This document shows, in pieces, positions 45,891-55,394 of a DNA stretch of 64,000 nt. The translations under genes and the position numbers were made by a program. The DNA is from an uncultured Lachnospiraceae bacterium (GTDB taxonomy: Bacteria; Bacillota; Clostridia; Lachnospirales; Lachnospiraceae). Below the pieces are notes generated by a model. It was not told the origin of the DNA. It worked only from the letters and a program-made list of their open reading frames with translations, and did no database searches. The stretch spans positions 62,001-126,000 of the forward strand of contig CAJOMN010000002.1 of the NCBI GenBank assembly GCA_905235745.1, given 5' to 3'. The stretch's first letter is position 1. Each line of letters begins with the position of its first letter.

Positions 45891-47862
45891 ATACTATAAA
45901 GATCTGTACGAGAAGGAACGTTTAAAATGTGCGGATCTGACGGAAAAGCTTGTGGATGCCGAAGCTGCGGTGGCGGATCTTAACTACAAGATGGATAAGC
46001 TCCGCAATTCGCTCATCTGGAAAATGGTATACCCGTTCAGGCTCGCCTGGAGCCATACCAAGAATCTGTTCATCCGGATCAAAAGATACGGCAGTATCTC
46101 AAATCTCAAAAAGAAGATCGAAAGCAAGATAATAGAAAGACGCGCTTACAAGAGTTACGGAACCCTTTCCATGCCCTCGCCCGAAGAGGCACAGCGGCAG
46201 GCAATGACCGTATTTCCGAGGAATATACTGTTTTCGATACTTGTTCCTCTCTACAACACCCCGGAACCTTTCCTGCGTGAAATGATAGATTCTGTCGCTG
46301 CCCAGACCTATTCAAACTGGGAACTGTGTCTTGCGGACGGTTCCGATGAGGAGCATGCATACGTGGAGCAGGTCGTCAGGGGGTACGGCGACGCGAGGAT
46401 CAAGTATGAAAGGCTCGCGTCCAATCTCGGGATATCGGGCAACACCAATAAGTGTTTTGAGATGGCAAAGGGTGATTATATCGGATTGTTCGATCATGAC
46501 GATGTTCTTCATCCGACCGCCTTATATGAATATATGAAAGTCATATGCGACAAAGGTGCCGACTACATATACTGTGATGAGGCGACTTTTTCCGGCAGGT
46601 CGATCGACCATATGATAACAATGCATTTCAAGCCGGACTTTGCCCCGGATAATCTGCGCGCAAATAACTATATATGCCATTTTTCAGTATTTTCGAGAGA
46701 ACTCGTGAAGGAATGCGGAACATTCCGCCCCGAGTACGACGGAAGCCAGGATCACGATATGATATTAAGGCTTACAAGAGCCGCGAAGAATATCGTACAT
46801 GTGCCGCAGATACTGTACTATTGGCGCTCGCATGCGGGAAGCGTTGCCTCCGACATTAATGCGAAAAGCTATGCGATAGATGCGGCAAAGGGCGCTGTGG
46901 CGGCGCACCTGACTGCCTGCGGATTCTCCGGATATAAGATCGAAAGTTCGAGGGCATTTGAGACTATATTCCGGATAAGATATGCATTGACCGCTAATCC
47001 GCTTGTTTCCATAATCATTCCGAACAAGGATCATACGGAAGATCTTCGAAGATGCATAGAATCCGTAACAGACAGAACCTCTTACGATAATTACGAGATC
47101 ATCGTAGTGGAGAACAATTCCGTAACCGACGAGATCCGCCAATACTATGAAGCGATCGGAATGCATCCGAAGATAAGAGTTGTGGAATATGAGGGTGAGT
47201 TCAATTATTCCGCAATCAACAATTTCGGAGCAGGATATGCACGGGGAGAGTATCTCGTGCTTCTTAACAATGATACCGAGGTCATTACGCGCAGCTGGCT
47301 CGAGGAATTGCTCATGTATGCGCAAAGGGATGACGTCGGTGCAGTGGGATGCATGCTGTATTATCCCGATTATACTATCCAGCATGCAGGTATCGTGCTC
47401 GGAATGGGCGCTCACAGGACTGCGGGCCATTCCCATTATAAAATGGCCAAAGAAAACCTCGGATATATGGGAAGGCTGTGCTATGCCCAGAATGTCTCGG
47501 CGGTCACCGGAGCATGTCTTATGGTCCAAAAGGCGCTGTTTGATGATGTGGGCGGGCTATCGGAGGATCTCGCGGTTGCGCTCAACGATGTGGATCTGTG
47601 CCTGAAGCTTCGAAAGCGGGGGCTTCTTAACGTATTTACCCCGTTCGCCGAACTCTTTCACTATGAATCTGCATCCCGGGGAACGGATGTTACGGACGCG
47701 GCGAGTACACAAAACGCCGAAAGATATAACAGGGAGTGCGATCTGTTCAGGGACAGGTGGAAAGCAGAGCTTGAAGCCGGAGATCCGTACTTCAATCCGA
47801 ACTTTTCACTGGATTACTCCAATTTTGTCCTTGCGGGGAACAAAAAGAGCATGGTTGGATAA
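45856..47862 (+). CDS. Double-domain GT2 glycosyltransferase with coiled-coil N-terminus
   Basis: A 668-residue protein. Residues 1-50 form a coiled coil (ERLKCADLTEKLVDAEAAVA). The first GT-A domain begins FSILVPLYNTPEPFLREMID and has LFDHDDVLHPTALYEYM. The second begins PLVSIIIPNKDHTEDLRRCI and has LLNNDTEVITRSWLEEL and ALNDVDLCLKLRKRGLLNVF. Both domains keep DxD-type motifs, so the protein could form two linkages, as in rhamnan-type polymerising transferases. GGGTGAT before ATG 45856 decides the start. The gene overlaps its neighbour by 35 nt. Confidence 0.9.
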   Translation: MNREEELLRTSEYYKDLYEKERLKCADLTEKLVDAEAAVADLNYKMDKLRNSLIWKMVYPFRLAWSHTKNLFIRIKRYGSISNLKKKIESKIIERRAYKSYGTLSMPSPEEAQRQAMTVFPRNILFSILVPLYNTPEPFLREMIDSVAAQTYSNWELCLADGSDEEHAYVEQVVRGYGDARIKYERLASNLGISGNTNKCFEMAKGDYIGLFDHDDVLHPTALYEYMKVICDKGADYIYCDEATFSGRSIDHMITMHFKPDFAPDNLRANNYICHFSVFSRELVKECGTFRPEYDGSQDHDMILRLTRAAKNIVHVPQILYYWRSHAGSVASDINAKSYAIDAAKGAVAAHLTACGFSGYKIESSRAFETIFRIRYALTANPLVSIIIPNKDHTEDLRRCIESVTDRTSYDNYEIIVVENNSVTDEIRQYYEAIGMHPKIRVVEYEGEFNYSAINNFGAGYARGEYLVLLNNDTEVITRSWLEELLMYAQRDDVGAVGCMLYYPDYTIQHAGIVLGMGAHRTAGHSHYKMAKENLGYMGRLCYAQNVSAVTGACLMVQKALFDDVGGLSEDLAVALNDVDLCLKLRKRGLLNVFTPFAELFHYESASRGTDVTDAASTQNAERYNRECDLFRDRWKAELEAGDPYFNPNFSLDYSNFVLAGNKKSMVG

Positions 47863-47894
47863 ACATTATGGAAAATGTAAAAGGAGGAATGGAT

Positions 47895-49622
47895 ATGAGT
47901 TATATGGAGCAGTATCGTTACTGGTGTGAGGACGCGTACTTTGACGATTCCACAAAGGCCGAGCTTGAAGCGATAAGAGGCAACGACGATGAGATCAAGG
48001 AGAGATTTTACAAGGATCTTGAGTTCGGGACGGGCGGACTGCGCGGTATCATCGGTGCCGGAACGAACAGAATGAATATATACACGGTAAGGCGTGCCAC
48101 ACAGGGGCTGGCAAACTATATTACGAAGATGAACGCTGCTGATAAGGGCGTTGCGATAGCTTACGATTCAAGGAGAATGTCCCCGGAGTTTGCCGATGAG
48201 GCAGCGCTGTGCCTTGCCGCAAACGGGATAAAGGCATATGTATTTGAAAGCCTAAGACCGACGCCGGAGCTGTCGTTTGCCCTTAGAACGCTCGGATGTA
48301 CGGCAGGGATCGTCATAACCGCGAGCCATAATCCTCCGGAATACAACGGCTACAAGGTATACTGGGAGGACGGAGCCCAGATCACTTCCCCGAGAGATAA
48401 GGATATCATAGGAGAAGTGGCGGCGGTAAGCGACTACAATGATGTTAAGACGATAAGCAAGGAAGAAGCCATAGCGGATCACCTGTATAATGTGATCGGA
48501 AGCGAGATAGACGACAAGTATATGGCCGAGCTCAAGAAGCAGATCATTCATCCCGAGATCATAAGCGCCGTTGCGGATTCCATAAGGATAGTATATACCC
48601 CGCTGCACGGAACAGGTAATATCCCGGTAAGAAGGATATTGTCGGAGCTCGGATTTAAGCACGTATACGTTGTTCCGGAACAGGAGCTCCCTGATCCTGA
48701 TTTTACAACGCTTGAATATCCCAATCCCGAAGATCCCAAAGCCTTTACGCTTGCCCTGAAGCTTGCACGGGAAAAAGACGCGGACATTGTGCTCGCTACC
48801 GATCCTGATGCCGACAGACTGGGGATATACGCAAAGGATTCGGCAACGGGCGAATATATCCCGTTCACGGGCAATATGTCGGGAATGCTGATAGCGGAAT
48901 ATATCCTTCGCGAAAGAAAGGCATCCGGCACGCTTCCCGCAAACGGAGCGCTTATCAAGACCATAGTTACGACCAATCTTGCGGATGCCATTACAAAAGC
49001 ATATGATGTAAAGCTTATCGAGGTCCTTACCGGGTTCAAGTATATCGGTGAGCAGATCAAGCTTTTTGAGCAGAATCACGATCACGAATATGTCTTCGGA
49101 CTCGAGGAAAGCTACGGCTGCCTTGCGGGAACGCACGCGAGGGACAAAGACGCGGTAGTAGCGGTAATGTGTCTGTGCGAGGTTGCGGCATGGTGCAAAT
49201 ACAACGGCATTACCGTATGGGATCAGATGCTGAAGATATACGAGCGCTACGGCTATTATATGGAGGGCATTCATACGATAACGCTTAAGGGTATCGACGG
49301 AGCGCAGCAGATAAAGGATATGATGGACAGGCTCCGCAGCAATCCTCCCAAAGAGTTTGACGGTTTGAAAGTACAAAAGTTCAGGGATTACGAGAAGGAT
49401 ACGGTCACGGATCTTGCAACGGGAGAAGTAACACCCACGCACCTTCCGAAGTCGAATGTTCTGTATTTTGACATTGAAAATGACAGCTGGTGCTGCGCCA
49501 GACCTTCGGGTACCGAGCCCAAGATCAAGTTCTACATGGGTATAAAGGGCAATGATCTGGAGGATGCGAACAGGAAGCTTGAGAGTTTTAAAGATGCAGT
49601 CGTTAAGGCACTGGAAGGATAA
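47895..49622 (+). CDS. pgm: Phosphoglucomutase/phosphomannomutase
   Basis: A 575-residue alpha-D-phosphohexomutase of the long bacterial type. The active serine is in GIVITASHNPPEYNGYKVYW (Ser144), the metal loop is DPDADRLGIY, the sugar-binding loop is FGLEESYGCLAG, and the phosphate loop is RPSGTEPKIKFYM. It interconverts hexose 6- and 1-phosphates, feeding nucleotide sugars such as dTDP-glucose through RmlA. AGGAGG at 47882-47887 is 7 nt from ATG 47895, which fixes that start over ATGs at 47868 and 47889. Confidence 0.95.
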   Translation: MSYMEQYRYWCEDAYFDDSTKAELEAIRGNDDEIKERFYKDLEFGTGGLRGIIGAGTNRMNIYTVRRATQGLANYITKMNAADKGVAIAYDSRRMSPEFADEAALCLAANGIKAYVFESLRPTPELSFALRTLGCTAGIVITASHNPPEYNGYKVYWEDGAQITSPRDKDIIGEVAAVSDYNDVKTISKEEAIADHLYNVIGSEIDDKYMAELKKQIIHPEIISAVADSIRIVYTPLHGTGNIPVRRILSELGFKHVYVVPEQELPDPDFTTLEYPNPEDPKAFTLALKLAREKDADIVLATDPDADRLGIYAKDSATGEYIPFTGNMSGMLIAEYILRERKASGTLPANGALIKTIVTTNLADAITKAYDVKLIEVLTGFKYIGEQIKLFEQNHDHEYVFGLEESYGCLAGTHARDKDAVVAVMCLCEVAAWCKYNGITVWDQMLKIYERYGYYMEGIHTITLKGIDGAQQIKDMMDRLRSNPPKEFDGLKVQKFRDYEKDTVTDLATGEVTPTHLPKSNVLYFDIENDSWCCARPSGTEPKIKFYMGIKGNDLEDANRKLESFKDAVVKALEG

Positions 49623-50814
49623 CAGCTTTATAAGATACGCACTCCTTGCGGTTCTGGCTCTTGCTGCCGCGGTTTCGGTATATCAGGGCGCGAGGAACGC
49701 TCTGGAGTATTCACAGGATTTTCAGTGGGATGCCGCGAAAGCGCTTGCCATGGGACTGGATCCCTATGAGCTGTCGTATCTTCCGGAAATAGACGACACC
49801 GTATCGCCGGAACTTGCCGCCTTCTACAGGATGTTTACCGACAGGGGGCTTACGCAGACAATGGAGGCCAACCAGTTTCCGTCATTGCTCCTGCTGCTGT
49901 TTCCGATGACGATCTTCGCGCCTCAGACGGCAAAGATCATCTGGCTGGTGTTTAACCTTGCATTTACGGCAGGTATTATCATCATGCTCCGCAGGACTTT
50001 TTTTGAAGATGCGGGCATTTACGAATATGCCCTGATCGTTCTTCTGATGCTTGCGGGAACACCGTACAGGAACCAGCTCGGTGTAGGGCAGCATACGCTG
50101 TTTGCGTTCTTCTTCTTTATGCTGGCGGTCTGTACAGACAGATACGACAGGGACGGGAGCGTATCAAACAGCCTTCTGATCGCGGGATCTCTTGCCGTAT
50201 CGTATTTCAAGTATACGCTTACCGGAGTGCTCGCGCTGTATTTTCTGTATAGAAAAAGGTATAAAGAGCTTGCGATGTCAATTGCGGTGCATGTTGTTCT
50301 AACCGGAGTGTTTGCCGCAATTTTCGATAAGAGCTTCCTGTATATGATAAAGGCGCCGCTTGAAGTGGCCTCGAGACTTGCCGCCGAGGGCGGGATAGAT
50401 CTCGGAGTCATTCTGAAGAGCCCGTTTTCATATGCAGCCGCCTTTATTATAGTCATACTGCTCGTGGTGATAACCGTTATTATGCCAAAGGACAGAGAGT
50501 GCATAATATTTGCTCTGCTTGTTTTCTGGTCGCTCATACTGACCTATCACAGAACATATGATTTCTTTGTTCTGTCGGCGGCATCCGCCATGTTCCTCGA
50601 TAAAGGGGCAGATGCTGACAGGTACAGACCGGCCGGGACAGCAGCATATATGACTGTTATAATATGCGTGTATTTCGTACTCAGGATCTTTAACGAAAAC
50701 ACTGTTTCAAGGATATGCGTCGGCATACTGTACTATGCGTTTACGATCGCACTTACATATATGGCGGTGTCAGGCGTGCGTAAAGAAAGATGTGGAGTCG
50801 GACAAAATGGATAA
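49594..50814 (+). CDS. GT87-like (GT-C fold) membrane glycosyltransferase
   Basis: A 406-residue polytopic protein with about ten helices. The first outside loop has DFQWDAAKALAMGLDPYEL, the acidic catalytic-type loop seen in GT87/DUF2029 enzymes, followed by MEANQFPSLLLLLFPMTIF and GTPYRNQLGVGQHTLFAFFF. GT-C enzymes take sugar from a polyprenyl-phosphate-linked donor on the outer face. The gtrA gene (7-nt overlap) and the Dpm1-like enzyme at 52454 would make and flip that donor. The start overlaps pgm by 29 nt; an upstream ATG at 49552 is less likely. Confidence 0.8.
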   Translation: MQSLRHWKDNSFIRYALLAVLALAAAVSVYQGARNALEYSQDFQWDAAKALAMGLDPYELSYLPEIDDTVSPELAAFYRMFTDRGLTQTMEANQFPSLLLLLFPMTIFAPQTAKIIWLVFNLAFTAGIIIMLRRTFFEDAGIYEYALIVLLMLAGTPYRNQLGVGQHTLFAFFFFMLAVCTDRYDRDGSVSNSLLIAGSLAVSYFKYTLTGVLALYFLYRKRYKELAMSIAVHVVLTGVFAAIFDKSFLYMIKAPLEVASRLAAEGGIDLGVILKSPFSYAAAFIIVILLVVITVIMPKDRECIIFALLVFWSLILTYHRTYDFFVLSAASAMFLDKGADADRYRPAGTAAYMTVIICVYFVLRIFNENTVSRICVGILYYAFTIALTYMAVSGVRKERCGVGQNG

Positions 50815-51283
50815 CAATGAAACTACCGGAAAGCCAAAATGGAAAAAGCTGATCGCGCAGATACTCAAATTCGGAGTAGTCGGGGGGCTTTCGTTCCTGA
50901 TAGATTTTATCATCACGCTCATCGTGTCGGCAATATGCCGTTCGGCCGGAATGCAGGTCGCAACGGCAGCGACGGTCGGCGGGCTGTTCGGGTTCTGCAT
51001 ATCCCTGATATTTAACTACTTCATGAGCATGAAATATGTATTTGAACGCAGAGATGATATCGACCGCAGGAAGGAATTCATGATATTTGCCCTGCTGTCG
51101 CTTATAGGACTGGGAATAAATGAGCTGATATTGTACTTTGGCGTTATAATATGCGACATGGCTGTTCCGAAGCTTGTGGCGGATTATCCTTCGGTAATAA
51201 CCGCTGTTGTCAAGATGGCTGCAACGGGGATAGTCATGGTATACAACTTTATCAGCAGAAAGATGACACTGGAAAAGAAATGA
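50807..51283 (+). CDS. gtrA: GtrA-family membrane protein
   Basis: A 158-residue protein with four membrane helices. ILKFGVVGGLSFLIDFIITL, GLFGFCISLIFNYFMSMKYV and the C-terminal AATGIVMVYNFISRKM are all typical of GtrA. The family is thought to flip undecaprenyl-phosphate-linked monosaccharides, as in serotype-converting GtrA and cell-wall glycosylation systems. GGAG lies 8 nt before ATG 50807. It overlaps the GT-C gene upstream and the lipoprotein gene downstream by 4 nt. Confidence 0.92.
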   Translation: MDNNETTGKPKWKKLIAQILKFGVVGGLSFLIDFIITLIVSAICRSAGMQVATAATVGGLFGFCISLIFNYFMSMKYVFERRDDIDRRKEFMIFALLSLIGLGINELILYFGVIICDMAVPKLVADYPSVITAVVKMAATGIVMVYNFISRKMTLEKK

Positions 51284-52416
51284 GAATACACGGACTTATC
51301 AAAGTAATTCCGGCGGCACTTGTCGCCATTCTTCTGCTTGGCGCTTGTGATGGCGCAGGGGAGACGGCAGCGGTGCCGGATAGCAGTGAGGAGGCAGCTC
51401 CTGTAATGACGGAAGAGCCGGAAGCGGCTACGGATGCCGACAATGACTATACGGACGGACTGGGAGATACCTTTTCCGGCGAGACGACTCCCCCTCAGGA
51501 AGAGGCGGAAGATGATGACGGGGAAGAGGAAGGATCTGACAACGGGATGGACGTTGATCTGATCTTTTTCATGGGACAGTCCAATATGTCGGGAGCCGCA
51601 GGAGATGCATCTCTGGCGCCTTATGTGCCTGAAGAGGCAGGGATGGAGTTTCGCGCGGTATCCGATCCGACGAGGTTATATCCCATAACAGAGCCTTTTG
51701 GAATCAATGAGAACAGCCCCGGGGGATTGAATGAGTATCCGGGCGCCAAGAAGGGATCGCTTGTGTCGGCGTTTGTCAATGAGTATCATCAGGAGACCGG
51801 AAGAAGGGTAATAGCGGTTTCAATGTCCATGGGTGCAACGGATATGGATACGTGGATGCTGCCGGGAGTAACGGCTGATATCGGCAGGCGTTTTGATACG
51901 ACCGTGTCATATCTTAGGAACAACGGATATAACATCGGACATATGTACGCCCTTTGGCTTCACGGGGAATCCGACGGGATAAAGGGAACGGATCCCGAAG
52001 TATACAGAGCCGACCTTGACATTATAATGCGGCCGCTCTTCATCGGAGGAGTCAGGAAGGTATTTATTATCGTTCCGGGAAGGACGATAGATTACAGGGA
52101 CATATTTCTGGATATAATAAATATCCAGAAACAGATCTGCGCAGAAAGCGATTATTATGCGCTTGCCACGACGGTCCTGTCCAGGATCAGTACCGAGTAT
52201 ATGCGGGATCAGTATCATTATAACCAGCATGTGCTTAACCTTGTAGGTATCGAGTCTGCCAAGGCCGTTGCATATTTTGAAGAGCATAATGTCGAAAAGA
52301 TCATATATGACTACAGGGAAGGCGAATATATCATTCCCGACGGTGTGGACGAGGATTCACAGGAGAAGGATGAAAGGATCCCGCTGTCCGAGATCAACAT
52401 AGATGAAATGTACTGA
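51280..52416 (+). CDS. Lipoprotein SGNH esterase, sialate O-acetylesterase-like (SASA domain)
   Basis: A 378-residue lipoprotein. The signal ends in LLLGAC (Cys23), and residues 24-90 form an acidic, disordered linker. The esterase domain has LIFFMGQSNMSGAAG (nucleophile-type Ser101), ALWLHGESDG, and a C-terminal DQYHYNQHVLN with the Asp-x-x-His pair. SASA/CE6 enzymes remove O-acetyl groups from sialic acids or other sugars. Outside location and co-transcription with glycan-decoration genes suggest it edits the acetylation of the cell's own polymer. The substrate is inference. Confidence 0.85.
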   Translation: MRIHGLIKVIPAALVAILLLGACDGAGETAAVPDSSEEAAPVMTEEPEAATDADNDYTDGLGDTFSGETTPPQEEAEDDDGEEEGSDNGMDVDLIFFMGQSNMSGAAGDASLAPYVPEEAGMEFRAVSDPTRLYPITEPFGINENSPGGLNEYPGAKKGSLVSAFVNEYHQETGRRVIAVSMSMGATDMDTWMLPGVTADIGRRFDTTVSYLRNNGYNIGHMYALWLHGESDGIKGTDPEVYRADLDIIMRPLFIGGVRKVFIIVPGRTIDYRDIFLDIINIQKQICAESDYYALATTVLSRISTEYMRDQYHYNQHVLNLVGIESAKAVAYFEEHNVEKIIYDYREGEYIIPDGVDEDSQEKDERIPLSEINIDEMY

Positions 52417-52453
52417 CGGTCAGGAGAAGGATGCTCAATAAGGAGGGCTATAT

Positions 52454-53236
52454 ATGCAGAATGAGAAAATATTGTTGTTTATACCGGTATATAACTGCGA
52501 AAAGCAGATAGTAAGAGTTCTGGAACAGTTAGGTCCTGCGGAGATGGCCTTCATTTCAAAGGTCATAGTCGTTAACAATCAAAGCACGGACGGGACCGAG
52601 GAGGCAGTGCTGTCTTTCATGCGCGCGCATGCATCGCTTCCGATCACGCTGCTGAGAAACCGTGAGAACTACGGACTCGGAGGATCCCACAAGGTTGCGT
52701 TCTCCTACGCCATTGAGCACGGTTATGATTATGTCATAGTTCTTCACGGTGATGATCAGGGAAGCCTTTCCGACTTTATTCCGGTGCTCGGGAAAGGCTA
52801 CTACAGGAAGCATGACTGTATACTCGGCGCGAGGTTTATGAGAGGATCTAAGCTTGAAGGCTATTCACGGTTCAGGACATTCGGTAATATTGTATACAAT
52901 CTGCTCTTTGCAATGGTGACCCGTAAGAGGATATACGATCTGGGATCCGGGCTGAATATGTACAGTGTCAGCATGCTCAGATCGAAGTTCTACGAGAAAT
53001 TCCCCGACAATCTCATGTTCAACTATCTCATGATACTTGCGGCACAGTATTACGGACATGATATCAAGTTCTACCCGATAAGCTGGAGGGAGGATGACCA
53101 GGTATCCAATGTCAAAATGGCAAGCCAGGCAGTCAGAGTGCTGGGAATGTTAAAGGATTATTACCGCGATCCCGCGGTGATCGAGGGAGAATACAGACAG
53201 TCTCCGGTGGAGGCTTATGAGGCATATCCGGTATGA
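52454..53236 (+). CDS. Dpm1-like polyprenyl-phosphate glycosyltransferase (GT2)
   Basis: A 260-residue GT-A enzyme. It has ILLFIPVYNCEKQIVRVL, VVNNQSTDGTEEAV, NYGLGGSHKVAFSYAIEHG and the metal-site VLHGDDQGSLSDF. The GARFM block and DLGSGLNMYS segment are those of dolichol-phosphate mannose synthase-like enzymes. It would load a sugar onto undecaprenyl phosphate for GtrA and the GT-C enzyme. Unlike GtrB it has no C-terminal membrane helices. AGGAGG precedes the start. It overlaps the next gene by 4 nt. Confidence 0.88.
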   Translation: MQNEKILLFIPVYNCEKQIVRVLEQLGPAEMAFISKVIVVNNQSTDGTEEAVLSFMRAHASLPITLLRNRENYGLGGSHKVAFSYAIEHGYDYVIVLHGDDQGSLSDFIPVLGKGYYRKHDCILGARFMRGSKLEGYSRFRTFGNIVYNLLFAMVTRKRIYDLGSGLNMYSVSMLRSKFYEKFPDNLMFNYLMILAAQYYGHDIKFYPISWREDDQVSNVKMASQAVRVLGMLKDYYRDPAVIEGEYRQSPVEAYEAYPV

Positions 53237-54024
53237 GGATACTGATCGGAGCGGCAGTTCTTGTGGGATTTTGTCTTGTTCACGTGATCAAGATGATGAG
53301 ACTGTACCTTGTGGTCATGGATCAGAAGATATCCTTTGACAGATATGTTCCCGCATATCTTCGGACAACGCTTGTAAATCTGATCATTCCGTATAAGCTG
53401 GGCGAGATATACAGGGTGGCGGTGTTTACCCGTATCTCCCATGGCTTTAAGACAGGGTTTTTCTCGGTGCTTATTGACCGGTTTTATGATACGCTGGCGC
53501 TCATACTGATCCTCCTTCCGTATCAGATGTTTATTTCGAGAAATATCACACCGCCGACGGCGCTTCTTGCCGTATTTGTTGTGGTAGTGCTGCTGGCGTA
53601 CAGGATATTTCCGCCTTCGTATGATTTTTTGAACAGATATATAATCACTTCAAAAGAGTCCAAAAGATCGATGATGGCGCTTTCCGTGCTTGAACGCATA
53701 AATGAATGGTACGAATACGTCCGCGGGCTCGTTAAGGGAAGATACGGCATACTGATGCTCTTCTCGCTGACAGCATGGATGCTTGAGATAGCGGTTCTGG
53801 CGCTCTTTAGCAGATTATGCGGACAAAGCTTCGGAGTATCGGATTTCGGGGTATATATCGAGTCGATCGTTACCGGAGCCGATTATGAAACGAAGAGATT
53901 GTATACGATCGCATCGGCAGTCGTGATCGCGGTATTCACAGTGATATTTACAGTAAGGTATCAGATTATAAAAAGGTGTAAACAGGATATACAGTATGTC
54001 AAAAAGCGTAGCGGTCGTCTATGA
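53233..54024 (+). CDS. Flippase-like membrane protein (LPG synthase TM/AglD-type), short
   Basis: A 263-residue protein with six to seven helices. The segment NLIIPYKLGEIYRVAVFTR, then FFSVLIDRFYDTLALILILL, is typical of the lysylphosphatidylglycerol-synthase transmembrane/flippase-like family. Related proteins accompany polyprenyl-linked sugar systems. It is shorter than the usual 300-340 residues. Between a Dpm1-like enzyme and a kinase cassette it probably handles a lipid-linked intermediate, but its substrate is unknown. The 3' end overlaps the next gene by 29 nt. Confidence 0.72.
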   Translation: MRILIGAAVLVGFCLVHVIKMMRLYLVVMDQKISFDRYVPAYLRTTLVNLIIPYKLGEIYRVAVFTRISHGFKTGFFSVLIDRFYDTLALILILLPYQMFISRNITPPTALLAVFVVVVLLAYRIFPPSYDFLNRYIITSKESKRSMMALSVLERINEWYEYVRGLVKGRYGILMLFSLTAWMLEIAVLALFSRLCGQSFGVSDFGVYIESIVTGADYETKRLYTIASAVVIAVFTVIFTVRYQIIKRCKQDIQYVKKRSGRL

Positions 54025-55393
54025 CGACACAAGAAGACCCGGCAGGGAAATAGCGGTTATTACCGGCAATAAGAGTTTTGGTGATACTATATACAAAAGG
54101 CGCACTTTAAGAGAAAGGGTTGCCGAGGTGTTCCTTGGCATGCCTTCGGTGAGCGGATTTTATGTGAAGGGCTCAAGAGAGATTGCCGGGATTAAAGACA
54201 CACCTGTTATTCTATACTTCTCGGACTTCGGGATCGCTAAAACAGAGGATTTGGCGACGATTGTATACAAAGCAGGGTATGCGCATGAGAACTATAAAAT
54301 AACACACCGCAATAGAATTGCATGCGTTATTTTTGAAAATGAGGATGAATACTTCAATGCTTCCGCCGGCGATTACGACAAGTACACGGAGATCGCAAGT
54401 GATGCTTTTACCGACCTGTCGGATGTGGGTAATTTCAGGTCGTTTATCACCGGAGGATTTGATGCGCGATATTTCAATTCCCTGACTGGTGATGAGTACA
54501 CTGTTGTGAAGTCGTCGGAGAAAACAGACAAGATCAAGGCAGAATATTCCTTTTATTATCTGCTCCCTGACGATATGAAGCAGTGGTTTGTAAGACCGTT
54601 TGACTATAGGGAGGATGATTCCGGAGCAAGCTACAGGATGCAGCGTTATTCAATGACCGATCTTGCAATTAGGTATGTTCACGGGTCTGTATCGCTTGAG
54701 GAGTTCGATGAAGTCTTAAAACACCTGTTCCATTTCCTGTCAAACCGTAAACGAGTGGCAGTATCGGAGGCTGATTATGAAGCCATGGCCCGAAGGCTCT
54801 ATGTCACCAAGGTCAATGACAGGGTCGCGCAGCTGAAAGGTTCTCAAGGGTATGGAAAGATCGCGTCTCTTATTATGGCGCTTACCCCCTATCCCGATAT
54901 AGATGCCATAGTAACAAGATACGTTGATATGTATGACCGGGCAAGATCCCAAAAGAGGTTTGAGTATGTCAAGTGCGTAAGCCACGGCGATATGTGCTTT
55001 TCCAACATACTGTATTCCAACCCGGATTCCCTTCTGATAATGGTCGATCCCAAGGGAGCGCTTAGCGAAGAAGAGCTGTACATGGATCCTTATTATGATG
55101 TGGCCAAGCTCTCGCATTCCATATGCGGATATTATGATTTCTTTAACAGCGACCTTTATGAGATAACCGTTGATGCGAACATGATGGCAACAGTCAGGGT
55201 AGATGCCGACAATAGACAGTTTGTCGGGCTGTTCCGGGACAGGCTTGCCGCCTGCGGAATGGATTTTGAACTTGTACGGCTCTATGAGGCGTCGCTGTTC
55301 CTGTCAATGCTCCCGCTTCATATGGACAGACCGCAGAAGGTTTTCGGCTTTATCATAAATGCGCTCGCAATTCTTGACAGTCTGGAGAAATGA
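53996..55393 (+). CDS. APH-family small-molecule kinase with novel N-terminal domain
   Basis: A 465-residue protein. The C-terminal part is an aminoglycoside-phosphotransferase-like kinase: VKSSEKTDKIKAEYSFYYLL (candidate Lys172 and Glu183), CVSHGDMCFSNILYSN with HGD (330-332) and Asn337, and IMVDPKGAL with metal Asp351. The N-terminal 165 residues, with VAVVYDDTRRPGREIAVITG, do not match a family that I recognise. The HAD phosphatase and nucleotidyltransferase genes follow at once. Together they look like an activation route for a small sugar, polyol or head group. The phosphorylated compound is unknown. Confidence 0.78.
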   Translation: MSKSVAVVYDDTRRPGREIAVITGNKSFGDTIYKRRTLRERVAEVFLGMPSVSGFYVKGSREIAGIKDTPVILYFSDFGIAKTEDLATIVYKAGYAHENYKITHRNRIACVIFENEDEYFNASAGDYDKYTEIASDAFTDLSDVGNFRSFITGGFDARYFNSLTGDEYTVVKSSEKTDKIKAEYSFYYLLPDDMKQWFVRPFDYREDDSGASYRMQRYSMTDLAIRYVHGSVSLEEFDEVLKHLFHFLSNRKRVAVSEADYEAMARRLYVTKVNDRVAQLKGSQGYGKIASLIMALTPYPDIDAIVTRYVDMYDRARSQKRFEYVKCVSHGDMCFSNILYSNPDSLLIMVDPKGALSEEELYMDPYYDVAKLSHSICGYYDFFNSDLYEITVDANMMATVRVDADNRQFVGLFRDRLAACGMDFELVRLYEASLFLSMLPLHMDRPQKVFGFIINALAILDSLEK

Positions 55394-55394
55394 T

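Noticed and set aside
48252-49442. Minus-strand open frame of 396 codons opposite pgm
   Set aside because: The plus strand carries a full phosphohexomutase with all catalytic loops. The antisense product shows no recognisable domain.
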